DNA of 64,000 bases. Source: CAZHCA01 sp964530825 (lineage in GTDB: Bacteria; Bacteroidota; Bacteroidia; Chitinophagales; Saprospiraceae). Under the pieces are notes generated by a model that saw nothing but the letters and a program-made list of their open reading frames with translations, was not told the origin of the DNA and did no database searches. The translations under genes and the position numbers were made by a program. Each line of letters begins with the position of its first letter. Within the stretch, counting starts at the first letter, position 1. Location of the stretch: NCBI GenBank assembly GCA_964530825.1, contig CAZHCA010000008.1, positions 106,754 through 170,753 of the forward strand. Direction: 5' to 3'. Positions 43,047-51,248 of this stretch are shown piece by piece.

Positions 43047-44115
43047 AATCGAGCATATTACCCTGCATACTGGCCAGCACTACGACCATGCGATGTCAGA
43101 AATTTTCTTCCAGGAACTCGATATCCCACCGGCAGAGATCAACCTTGGTGTGGGGTCAGGACGGCATGGCGCGCAGACGGCTAAAATGTTGGCCGGTATT
43201 GAGGAAGCCCTACTAAAACACCGTCCGGATTTGGTAGTGGTTTTTGGAGATACCAACTCGACCATTGCCGGCGCTTTGGCCGCCGTTAAGTTAGGCATTC
43301 CTTCTGCGCACGTCGAATCGGGGTTGCGCAGTTTCAACCGGGCAATGCCGGAGGAAATTAACCGCATTGTTGCCGATCATACGTCAGATTTATTATTGGC
43401 GCCCACCACAGCAGCCCTGCAGCAATTGAAAAAAGAGGGCCTCGCTTCGAAGGCCGTCGTGACTGGTGATATTATGTGCGATACCGTACTGCAGCACAGC
43501 CGCTTGGCCGAAGAGCAATCAACTGCTTTAGATCGATTAGCCATCCGCTCTAAGGAATATTACTTAGCGACCGTCCACCGGGCGGAGAATACCGACGACC
43601 TATCCCGGCTGTTGACTATTATGCAGAGTTTGAACAAAATTGCAGCTGCTGAATATCCGGTAATCTTTCCGATTCACCCCCGTACCCGCAAGGTCTTGGA
43701 AGAACGTCTAAGCCGTTGGCAACCGCACCACCAGGTACGCTTGATCGATCCGGTGGGCTATCTCGATATGCTGCAACTGCTAGATAACAGCCGCCTTATT
43801 TTGACCGATTCCGGAGGCTTGCAAAAAGAGGCTTTCTACCTGAATACTCCTTGCATAACCTTACGCGATCAAACGGAATGGGTGGAAACCGTGGAGGCTG
43901 GCGGTAATACCATCGTCGGTGCGGACCGAGAAAGAATTTTAAAAGCCTTAGCAGACTGGGAGGAACGTTTGGAAAGGGAGAAAGTTGATTTTTCCGAAGT
44001 GGTGGCTCTTCATTTCGGTGCAGGGCAAGCCGCGCAAAACAGCCTGACAGCGATCCGGGAATTTGTAGCGTCTCCACGGCTTACCGGAAAAGGTCTAGCG
44101 TCCAAAACAATGTAA
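42964..44115 (+). CDS. wecB: UDP-N-acetylglucosamine 2-epimerase family protein
   Basis: A 383-residue non-hydrolysing 2-epimerase. GARPQFIKLAPFLRAI is the standard start; HVESGLRSFNRAMPEEINR and LTDSGGLQKEAFYLNTPC are the catalytic and UDP-binding blocks. WecB itself makes UDP-ManNAc from UDP-GlcNAc. Because the next gene is a WlbA-like dehydrogenase, it could instead be the WbpI-type enzyme that epimerises UDP-2,3-diacetamido-glucuronate; the sequence alone does not separate these for me. It starts within the end of the ArnT-like gene (83-base overlap), with a later ATG at 42973 as another possible start. Confidence 0.93.
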   Translation: MKLMSIVGARPQFIKLAPFLRAIRQDPEIEHITLHTGQHYDHAMSEIFFQELDIPPAEINLGVGSGRHGAQTAKMLAGIEEALLKHRPDLVVVFGDTNSTIAGALAAVKLGIPSAHVESGLRSFNRAMPEEINRIVADHTSDLLLAPTTAALQQLKKEGLASKAVVTGDIMCDTVLQHSRLAEEQSTALDRLAIRSKEYYLATVHRAENTDDLSRLLTIMQSLNKIAAAEYPVIFPIHPRTRKVLEERLSRWQPHHQVRLIDPVGYLDMLQLLDNSRLILTDSGGLQKEAFYLNTPCITLRDQTEWVETVEAGGNTIVGADRERILKALADWEERLEREKVDFSEVVALHFGAGQAAQNSLTAIREFVASPRLTGKGLASKTM

Positions 44116-44149
44116 CTAAACTGCTATTTATTCATGCTCAATTGATCTT

Positions 44150-45097
44150 ATGATGAAGCGTTTTGCCATTACGGGTGTAGCCGGTTATATTGCGCCCCGG
44201 CACCTCCAAGCAATTCATGATACCAAAAACCAGTTGATCGCTGCGCTCGATCCCCACGATTCGGTGGGCATTCTGGACCGGTATTCGCAGGAAGTTAGCT
44301 TTTTCACAGAATTCGAACGTTTCGATCGCCACCTGGATCGAATCAACCGCGACCCCAACCGTCAGGGGATTGATTACCTGACGATTTGCTCCCCTAATTA
44401 CCTGCACGATGCACATATTCGGCTAGCCCTACGCCTAGGAGCCGACGCTATTTGTGAAAAACCATTGGTTACAAACCCCTGGCAGCTTGACGCCTTACAG
44501 GAATTGGAACAAGAAAGTCAAGGTAACGTCTATGGTATTTTGCAATTGCGCGTACACGATAAAATTCTGGAACTATACAATCGCGTAAAGGCAGCGCAAC
44601 GTCCAGAAAAGTACGATATCAACTTAACGTATATTACCTCTCGCGGAAAATGGTATATGTACTCCTGGAAAGGTGACGAAAACAAATCGGGAGGGATCGC
44701 TGCCAATATTGGAATACACTTTTTCGATATGCTCATTTGGATTTTCGGTAAGGTCCAACGCAGCGAGGTACACTTGCGTGAACCCAATAAGGCCGGCGGC
44801 GTGCTCGAGCTGGAGCACGCCAATGTGCGATGGTACTTGGCCATTGATAAAAATGATCTGCCCAGAGCTGCCAAAGAGAAAGGTCAGCCTACTTACCGGT
44901 CGATCACCGTGGATGGGGAAGAAATTGAGTTTTCGGCCGGATTTACTGATTTGCATACGCGCATGTATGAACATATTATTGCGGGCCTTGGATATGGGTT
45001 AAACGATGTGCGTCCTTCAATCGAATTGGTCAACCAAATTCGAACGAGTGCGCTTGCCCCGACCCAGGCGCCCATAGTGCCAAATTACACCGGTTGA
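44150..45097 (+). CDS. wlbA: Gfo/Idh/MocA oxidoreductase, WlbA/WbpB-like UDP-GlcNAcA 3-dehydrogenase
   Basis: A 315-residue NAD-dependent sugar oxidoreductase. KRFAITGVAGYIAPRHLQAI is nearly the signature start of WlbA/WbpB proteins, and ICSPNYLHDAHIRLALR and CEKPLVTNPWQLD (catalytic Lys) follow as in that family. WlbA oxidises C3 of UDP-N-acetylglucosaminuronic acid, the first step toward 2,3-diacetamido uronic acids. The usual partner genes, an aminotransferase (WlbC) and an N-acetyltransferase (WlbB/WbpD), are not in this window, so they are elsewhere or the pathway differs. The UDP-sugar dehydrogenase upstream would supply the substrate. Confidence 0.9.
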   Translation: MMKRFAITGVAGYIAPRHLQAIHDTKNQLIAALDPHDSVGILDRYSQEVSFFTEFERFDRHLDRINRDPNRQGIDYLTICSPNYLHDAHIRLALRLGADAICEKPLVTNPWQLDALQELEQESQGNVYGILQLRVHDKILELYNRVKAAQRPEKYDINLTYITSRGKWYMYSWKGDENKSGGIAANIGIHFFDMLIWIFGKVQRSEVHLREPNKAGGVLELEHANVRWYLAIDKNDLPRAAKEKGQPTYRSITVDGEEIEFSAGFTDLHTRMYEHIIAGLGYGLNDVRPSIELVNQIRTSALAPTQAPIVPNYTG

Positions 45098-45116
45098 TAC
45101 CTCTAGCCCAGAGGAG

Positions 45117-46469
45117 ATGAGCATGCCCCTTTCTTTAAATACCGATCAAATTCGCTGTATTGGTTTAGCTATTTTGCTGCCCGGCTATCCCTTTTTCGCT
45201 TACGTGATTCGTTCGATACTCGGCATGGAACCGAATTATGTTTTTGGGCTGCTCATTATGGTAATTGCCGCTGAATTAATTCTGACGCGCCTGGTAAGCG
45301 GACAAAAGATTCGATTACCCTACTACATAGTATTTTTTGGGTTATTCATGCTCTACGACTTTTTGGTGAATGTTTTTATCTCCGGGAATTTCCACGAGAT
45401 CGGTGCTAAAAAGTTTCTGTATACTAATTTTTTCCTGATGTCCTTCTGCATGTTCCTGGTCGCAGAAAATACAACCTTCCCGCGGCAAATCATTGGATGG
45501 ATGGTGCAAGGTCTATTTGGTATTATGCTGGTAGCCGCATTGGTTTCATTGGTCCAGACGCAAAATCCCTTTTTCTTTCTCAATGCGCAAGCCATCTTCT
45601 CGGGAGAACGGGAGTCTGTCGATCGCCTGGTCGAGAGTACGGCACGCGGAGGAGAGGTTATCAATATGGCTTCCAAGCGGCTATTAGAGGGCTACCGGCT
45701 TTCCATTTACTCTTGGATTGGTTTGCTTGCCGTAGGTATTGACGGAATAGCGAATTATAGTTTGTTGTTGGGGATTGAGCGACTGGCTAAATGGAAGCGG
45801 AGTGTGTTAATGGTATGTGGCGCTTTCATTAGTTTTTTGTCAAGTTCGCGATGGATTATGTTGAATTATCTATTGGTAAGCTCCCAAGTGATTTTTACGA
45901 AGAAAAATTGGTTCTTAAATGGTCTCAAATTTCTGGGTGGCTTAATAGGGATCGTCGGTATTGCTATTTTTGGGGCTATGCTTGCTGGAGTGGATATGCA
46001 GGCCTTTGTTCAAGAGCGGCTACTCTCTGATAGTGCCGGCACCCGGATCTATGCTTTCAAGGTGTTTGGCCGTGTATATTTTGACAATCCTATTTTTGGA
46101 ACGGGTGCGGGCGATACGGCCGAAATGCTGATGTTGATTCAGGGACGAACCTCGCAGATCCACGTAGGTTATCTCAAGTTGTTTTACTACTATGGCTTGG
46201 TTGGGGGCGTCATTTACCTGTCCTTTCTTGCTTCGCTCATGTGGCACCTGTACCGGCAGGCCAAGCTGACCAAATACTGGGGCGCGTTCTTCGCCGTGGG
46301 CGCTTTTTTAATGGCCAATGTTACGCTGGTTGAATTTTCATTGTTTTACCACAGTATTTTTTTAGCGCTCATCTTTGCTCGATTTATCCATCAGCCTCCG
46401 GCTACAGAAGGTGCTACCGAGCAGGGTGCCCCCAAGCATCTTCCAGCGAGTAGTATGAACATGACCTGA
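45117..46469 (+). CDS. O-antigen polymerase/ligase-like membrane protein (Wzy candidate)
   Basis: A 450-residue polytopic protein with about eleven hydrophobic helices. A long outside loop lies between LNAQAIFSGERESV and EGYRLSIYSWIG, and a segment FGTGAGDTAEMLMLIQGRTSQIHVGYLKL resembles the Wzy_C/O-antigen ligase loop with its conserved His near the end (quoted in part: TSQIHVGYLKLFYYYG). In this locus, which also has a Wzx-like flippase and Wza/Wzc, it is the natural candidate for the Wzy polymerase that joins repeat units on the periplasmic side. Confidence 0.78.
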   Translation: MSMPLSLNTDQIRCIGLAILLPGYPFFAYVIRSILGMEPNYVFGLLIMVIAAELILTRLVSGQKIRLPYYIVFFGLFMLYDFLVNVFISGNFHEIGAKKFLYTNFFLMSFCMFLVAENTTFPRQIIGWMVQGLFGIMLVAALVSLVQTQNPFFFLNAQAIFSGERESVDRLVESTARGGEVINMASKRLLEGYRLSIYSWIGLLAVGIDGIANYSLLLGIERLAKWKRSVLMVCGAFISFLSSSRWIMLNYLLVSSQVIFTKKNWFLNGLKFLGGLIGIVGIAIFGAMLAGVDMQAFVQERLLSDSAGTRIYAFKVFGRVYFDNPIFGTGAGDTAEMLMLIQGRTSQIHVGYLKLFYYYGLVGGVIYLSFLASLMWHLYRQAKLTKYWGAFFAVGAFLMANVTLVEFSLFYHSIFLALIFARFIHQPPATEGATEQGAPKHLPASSMNMT

Positions 46470-46548
46470 AGGGCGGTCGGACCTAACCGTCTGCTTTTTA
46501 CTCCATACGCTTTTAATTGTGCTTCTAATACCTTTGGCGGAAATAAAG

Positions 46549-47279
46549 ATGAAACTTAAAGAAAAATTAGACCGACTCGGCATTGAACGCCTGCGACTTC
46601 CGAAGCGAACCTTACCTTTTGAGCAGCAACCTTTTTCCATGATGGCTGCTTTGCGCCGCTGCAAAGAACGCGGCTTACCGGTACAGACCGTCATCGATAT
46701 CGGTGCTTCCGACGGCCGATGGACACGAAAATGTTTGTCGCTGTTTCCCCAGGCGCAATACCTGCTTCTTGAAGCCCAGGAGCCTCACCAAACAGAACTA
46801 AAAAAGCTTCAGGAAGAATGGCCTCAGTGCAATATAAAATTGCTGCAGCTGGCGATAAGGAGGGAACAATTTTTTTCGACAATTCAGATCTGTTCGGCGG
46901 TTTGGCATCGGAGGAGCCGTTTGAAGCTTCCAATATAGAAGTACCTATGACTACCGTCGATCTGGAAGTCGACCGGTTGAAATTACCGCTTCCCTACTTA
47001 ATTAAAATGGATACCCATGGCTTTGAGGTTCCCATATTAAAAGGAGCGGAAAAAACACTAAAGGAAACCCAGTTGGTGATCATGGAAACCTACAATTACC
47101 GGCTGACGCCAAAAAGCCTGAAATTTTACGAGATGGCCGCTCACATGGAGCAATTGGGTTTTTTCCCAATTGAGATGGTCGATTTTGCCCTGCGCAAATA
47201 CGACCGCTCTTTTTGGCAAATGGATACTTTTTACTTAGCCTCCGATAATCCGGCATTTGCATACGATGCATACCTTTAA
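46549..47279 (+). pseudogene. FkbM-family methyltransferase, frame shifted by -1
   Basis: Two overlapping frames encode the two halves of one FkbM-type SAM-dependent methyltransferase. The first frame from the ATG at 46549 (MKLKEKLDRLGIERLRL) has TVIDIGASDGRWT, motif I, and runs to 46938. The second, from before 46818 to 47279, has IAAAGDKEGTIFFD, VDLEVDRLKL, LIKMDTHGFEVPILKGAE and LVIMETYNY, the rest of the domain. A -1 change joins them. The bases A AAA AAG at 46800-46806 are in the phase of a canonical -1 slippery site; a base missing near 46825 would keep more of the family pattern (LQEEWP joined to VQYKIAAAG). So this is a frameshift mutation, a sequence error in an A run, or programmed frameshifting. 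Confidence 0.85.
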
Positions 47280-47382
47280 AGACCTTTGTTTTGGTTCGTT
47301 GCTCACCGGAAACCTTGGCTGCTCGTATATTCGGCAAATGTTTACGCCTACTCCTCAGTAATCCACTACACAAAAAAAGACA

Positions 47383-48813
47383 TTGAACAAACCGACCAAA
47401 GCCGATCTGCCAACAGACCAAGTTAACACCCCGGAAGGAAGCGGCAATATACTCCAGCGATTTCAGGATGAAGTACGCCGTTTCTTTACCCAGTCGCACC
47501 AGCGAACCAACCGGGCGCGGCAACACATCTTTTCTTCCTTCTTCATCAAGGGATGTAGTATCGCTATTTCCTTTTTTCTAGTTCCCATCACGTTGCATTA
47601 CATCGACAAGGAGCAATACGGTATATGGCTGACTCTTTCGTCGATCGTAGCCTGGTTGAGTTTTTTCGACATTGGTTTGGGCAGTGGCTTGCGCAATAAA
47701 TTGTCGGAGGCACTGGCCGAGGGGAATATGGAACAGGGGCGGTCTTATGTCAGTTCCGCATACGCTATGCTGATCTTGATCTTTTCGGGAATTGCCGTTG
47801 TTTTTTTCACTATAAACCCCTTCTTAAACTGGTCCGGAATTCTCAATACAAAGCTCATTAGCGCCGATGAGCTGAGGCTCATCGCCGTTATTTCGTTTTC
47901 TTTTTTCTTTGTATCCTTCGTGCTCAAATTATTGTACGCCATTTTTCTGGCCCATCAGCGCCCTGCTCTAACGGGCTTGTTAAACCTGTTGGGGAATGCC
48001 CTATCGCTGATCATCATTCTGCTATTGACGAACTACACCGAAGGATCGCTCATCAAATTAGCCTTGGCCGTTAGCTTTAGTCCACTGGTTGTTTTAGTCT
48101 TAGGTAGTTTGTTTTTTTTTCATACTAGTTATCGCCATCTGCGGCCCGCACTACACTATGTAAACAAAGCCTATTTTTCCGATCTGCTGCGCTTGGGGGC
48201 TAAGTTCTTTGTAGTAGGAATTACGGTGTTGGTTATCTTTTCCACGGATAAAATTATTATCACCCAGATATTCGGACCAGCAGAAGTGCCGGCCTACGAA
48301 GTAGCTCACAAGTATTTTTATTTGATCACCAGCGCTTTTGCTATCATCAGCGCGCCTTTTTGGTCGGCCTATACCGAGGCCTACGTCAAAAGGGAATACG
48401 ATTGGATACGCAAGACTGTACGAAGCCTAATCCGCACTTGGAAGTTTCTGGTGTTGGCTAGTATCTTGTTGTTACTCATTTCCAAACCCTTTTACGCAAT
48501 GTGGGTCCCAGGCATAGAAGTGCCTTTTCGGCTATCTTTTTTCATGTTTCTTTTCGTGATTATTCTCTCTTGGGGGAATATTTTCGTGATTTTCATCAAT
48601 GGCGTAAGTAAAGTACGTTTACAACTCATTGTTTCTACGGTTGGCGCCATTTTGAATATTCCGCTATCCTATTTTTTCGCAGTCAACTGTGGACTGGGTA
48701 CGGCCGGCGTTATTCTGGCTAGCACGATTAGCATTGGTTACGGGCCAATCTTAGCGCCTATACAGTATCGTAAACTAATGGCGGGCACCGCCACTGGTAT
48801 TTGGAATAAATAA
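47383..48813 (+). CDS. Wzx-like polysaccharide flippase (MATE/MVF family)
   Basis: A 476-residue membrane protein with an N-terminal cytosolic stretch of about 50 residues and about 12-14 helices starting at FFIKGCSIAISFFLVPITL. The segment YGIWLTLSSIVAWLSFFDIG is typical of Wzx/RfbX-type flippases, which carry undecaprenyl-linked repeat units across the inner membrane. The start is a TTG at 47383: an in-frame TAA lies just upstream and the next in-frame Met is well inside the family region. It probably works with the Wzy candidate two genes upstream. Confidence 0.88.
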   Translation: MNKPTKADLPTDQVNTPEGSGNILQRFQDEVRRFFTQSHQRTNRARQHIFSSFFIKGCSIAISFFLVPITLHYIDKEQYGIWLTLSSIVAWLSFFDIGLGSGLRNKLSEALAEGNMEQGRSYVSSAYAMLILIFSGIAVVFFTINPFLNWSGILNTKLISADELRLIAVISFSFFFVSFVLKLLYAIFLAHQRPALTGLLNLLGNALSLIIILLLTNYTEGSLIKLALAVSFSPLVVLVLGSLFFFHTSYRHLRPALHYVNKAYFSDLLRLGAKFFVVGITVLVIFSTDKIIITQIFGPAEVPAYEVAHKYFYLITSAFAIISAPFWSAYTEAYVKREYDWIRKTVRSLIRTWKFLVLASILLLLISKPFYAMWVPGIEVPFRLSFFMFLFVIILSWGNIFVIFINGVSKVRLQLIVSTVGAILNIPLSYFFAVNCGLGTAGVILASTISIGYGPILAPIQYRKLMAGTATGIWNK

Positions 48814-48838
48814 TACGAAGTGCCTTTTAAATCCTACT

Positions 48839-50116
48839 ATGCGTATTCTATGGTTTAGTATCACGCCTTCCCTCGCTACCGAACGGGTGACCGGCCAGCC
48901 GGTTATTGGAAACGGATGGACAGCATCGCTAGAAGGAAAACTGCGCGCCGTCGACGGCGTCGAGCTTGGCATTGTTTTTCCCTGGGCGACTGAAAAAATA
49001 ACTGCCTTCGAAGAAGGCGGCACCCAATATTACGCTTTCCCAAAATTTGCCCAAACCAAGTCCGTGCGATTCTGGAGCCGGCACCTGGGTAGGATAGAAC
49101 CGGATGCGGAGGTCGAATATTACTTAGAAATCATCGAAGATTTTCAACCGGATGTCATCCACATTTTCGGTACAGAACGCAATTACGGATTGCTGATCCC
49201 CCTGGTTGATGTTCCCGTACTGATTTGGATTCAGGGAAATATTACTGTTTATACCCATATGTGGTTTTGTGGGGTTGGAAAAAATGAAGTGCTGCGCCAT
49301 TCTTCCTGGAAGCGGATGCTGATGGGGAACAGCCACTGGCATAAGTATAGGGATGGTACGCTCATCGCAAAAAGAGAACGGTCGATTTTGCGCCATTGTA
49401 AGTATGTTTTAGGGCGTACGCAGTGGGACCGACGAATTATGCGAGTCCTGGCTCCAGATGCGCAATACTTTCATTGCGATGAGGTGCTTCGGGACGAATT
49501 CTATTTCTATAACTGGAAGCCCCATGAGCAGCGCGACCGGTGGGTGATTATGAGTACCATTCAGGACAACTTGTATAAGGGGCTGGAAAATATATTCTCG
49601 GCCGCCCATTTGCTCTCTCAGCATAAGGGATTAGTAGTAGAATGGCGAATTGCCGGCATTTCAGCGCAACATGACCTCCTGCGAATCGTAGAAAGACAGC
49701 AGGGAAAAAGTGCAACTGCACTCGGAATAAATCTACTGGGCAGGGTGCCCGCCGAAAAACTGATCCATCACGTTTTAGATGCCGACGTTTTCGTACATCC
49801 ATCCCATATCGATAATAGTCCGAATAGCGTGTGTGAAGCGATGATTTTGGGTCTTCCGGTTGTGGCCTCCAATGCAGGGGGTATCCCCGATTTACTCGTT
49901 AATCAAAAAGAAGGGCTACTGGTGCAACCGGGCGATCCTTATGCCTTGGCCGGCGCCTTGCTGGAAGTATTCGAAAACTATGGTCTTGCTATCGAGTATG
50001 GGCAGCGAGCGCGGGAGCGGGCCTTAACACGGCACGACCCGAAACGGATTGTTCGCCAGCTTATGGACGTCTCGAAACTGGTAAAAGAGGGTGCGAGGAT
50101 TCTCCCTAAAAACTAA
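48839..50116 (+). CDS. GT4-family glycosyltransferase
   Basis: A 425-residue GT-B enzyme. The C-terminal half has the donor-binding block SPNSVCEAMILGLPVVASNAGG with the E-x7-E-like acidic residues and GLLVQPGDPYALAGALLEV. The N-terminal half (MRILWFSITPSLATERV) is the acceptor domain and has a long charged section without clear relatives. It has no membrane helix, so it works on the cytoplasmic face. First of five glycosyl-transfer genes in this part of the locus; donor and linkage cannot be read. Confidence 0.88.
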   Translation: MRILWFSITPSLATERVTGQPVIGNGWTASLEGKLRAVDGVELGIVFPWATEKITAFEEGGTQYYAFPKFAQTKSVRFWSRHLGRIEPDAEVEYYLEIIEDFQPDVIHIFGTERNYGLLIPLVDVPVLIWIQGNITVYTHMWFCGVGKNEVLRHSSWKRMLMGNSHWHKYRDGTLIAKRERSILRHCKYVLGRTQWDRRIMRVLAPDAQYFHCDEVLRDEFYFYNWKPHEQRDRWVIMSTIQDNLYKGLENIFSAAHLLSQHKGLVVEWRIAGISAQHDLLRIVERQQGKSATALGINLLGRVPAEKLIHHVLDADVFVHPSHIDNSPNSVCEAMILGLPVVASNAGGIPDLLVNQKEGLLVQPGDPYALAGALLEVFENYGLAIEYGQRARERALTRHDPKRIVRQLMDVSKLVKEGARILPKN

Positions 50117-50149
50117 CATAACCATTCCTGCTTTTTTAAAACAAAAACT

Positions 50150-51220
50150 ATGAAAAAGATTATTGTAACGGGGTCTTCAGGCCTTATTGGGTCGGAGGTA
50201 TGTACGTATTTCGATGAAATGGGCTGGCAAGTCCACGGTATCGATAACAACCAGCGTGCCGTTTTTTTTGGGCCAAAGGGCGACACGCGCTGGAACCAGT
50301 CCCGGCTAGAGGAAAGCTTGCAAAGATTTACGCACCACGAGCTGGATATCCGCAACCGGGAGGGCTTAGCAGTATTAATCCAGCAAATCGCCCCCGACGC
50401 TATCGTTCACACCGCGGCTCAGCCCAGCCATGACCGGGCTGCCGCTATTCCCTACGACGATTTCGACACCAATGCGGTGGGCACAGTAAACCTGCTGGAA
50501 GCTACTCGGAATTACCGCACCGATGTGCCCATTGTCCATTTATCAACGAATAAAGTGTATGGAGATGCCCCCAATCGCATTCCCTTACGCGAATTGGAAA
50601 CCCGTTGGGATTATGATGATCCGGCCTTTGCAAACGGTATCTCCGAAACGTTTACCATTGACCAGAGTAAGCATTCTTTGTTTGGCGCCTCTAAGGTAGC
50701 GGCTGATATCATGGTGCAGGAATACGGACGTTATTTTGATATGCCGACCTGCTGCCTCCGCGGCGGGTGCCTGACCGGACCCAATCATAGTGGGGTCGAA
50801 CTACACGGCTTCTTGAGCTATTTGGTACGCTGTAATCTGGAGGAGCGCGAGTATACAATCTTCGGGTATAAGGGTAAGCAGGTTCGCGACAATATCCACT
50901 CTTATGACGTGGCCCGGTTTATCCACCAGTTTATTATGGCCCCGCGCTCCGGTGAAGTATATAACCTTGGCGGAGGCAAAGATAATACCTGCTCTATTCT
51001 GGAGGCTTTTAAAATGATCGAAAACATCTCTGGCAAACCCATGCGCTACCGCTATGATGAGCAAAATCGTATCGGCGATCACATTTGCTATTACAGTGAC
51101 CTCAGCAAAATGAAGGCTCACTATCCCGATTGGGGCATCACCAAAAATCTGCAGCAAACTTTCGAGGAAATCTATGAAAGTTGGGTCAGCCGCTCGCTTG
51201 CTCAACAAATTGCAGGATAG
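50150..51220 (+). CDS. NAD-dependent epimerase, CDP-paratose/tyvelose 2-epimerase-like
   Basis: A 356-residue extended SDR enzyme. IIVTGSSGLIGSEVCTYF is the NAD-binding start, NNQRAVFFGPKGDTRWN is typical of the CDP-tyvelose 2-epimerase (RfbE) group, and HLSTNKVYGDAPN supplies the catalytic Ser/Thr. The Y-x3-K site reads SLFGASKVAADIMVQEYG, with Phe where SDR enzymes have the catalytic Tyr. I recall this SLFGASK form in other members of the subfamily, so it may not mean loss of activity. The overall role is interconversion of nucleotide sugars for the polymer; substrate is uncertain. Confidence 0.88.
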   Translation: MKKIIVTGSSGLIGSEVCTYFDEMGWQVHGIDNNQRAVFFGPKGDTRWNQSRLEESLQRFTHHELDIRNREGLAVLIQQIAPDAIVHTAAQPSHDRAAAIPYDDFDTNAVGTVNLLEATRNYRTDVPIVHLSTNKVYGDAPNRIPLRELETRWDYDDPAFANGISETFTIDQSKHSLFGASKVAADIMVQEYGRYFDMPTCCLRGGCLTGPNHSGVELHGFLSYLVRCNLEEREYTIFGYKGKQVRDNIHSYDVARFIHQFIMAPRSGEVYNLGGGKDNTCSILEAFKMIENISGKPMRYRYDEQNRIGDHICYYSDLSKMKAHYPDWGITKNLQQTFEEIYESWVSRSLAQQIAG

Positions 51221-51248
51221 GGCCTACCTAGATAATACTATAATAAAA

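Noticed and set aside
46798..46806. Calling programmed frameshifting for FkbM with confidence
   Set aside because: The slippery heptamer is right, but the family alignment is better with a base missing 20 bases later and no stimulatory structure is obvious, so I list it only as one option.
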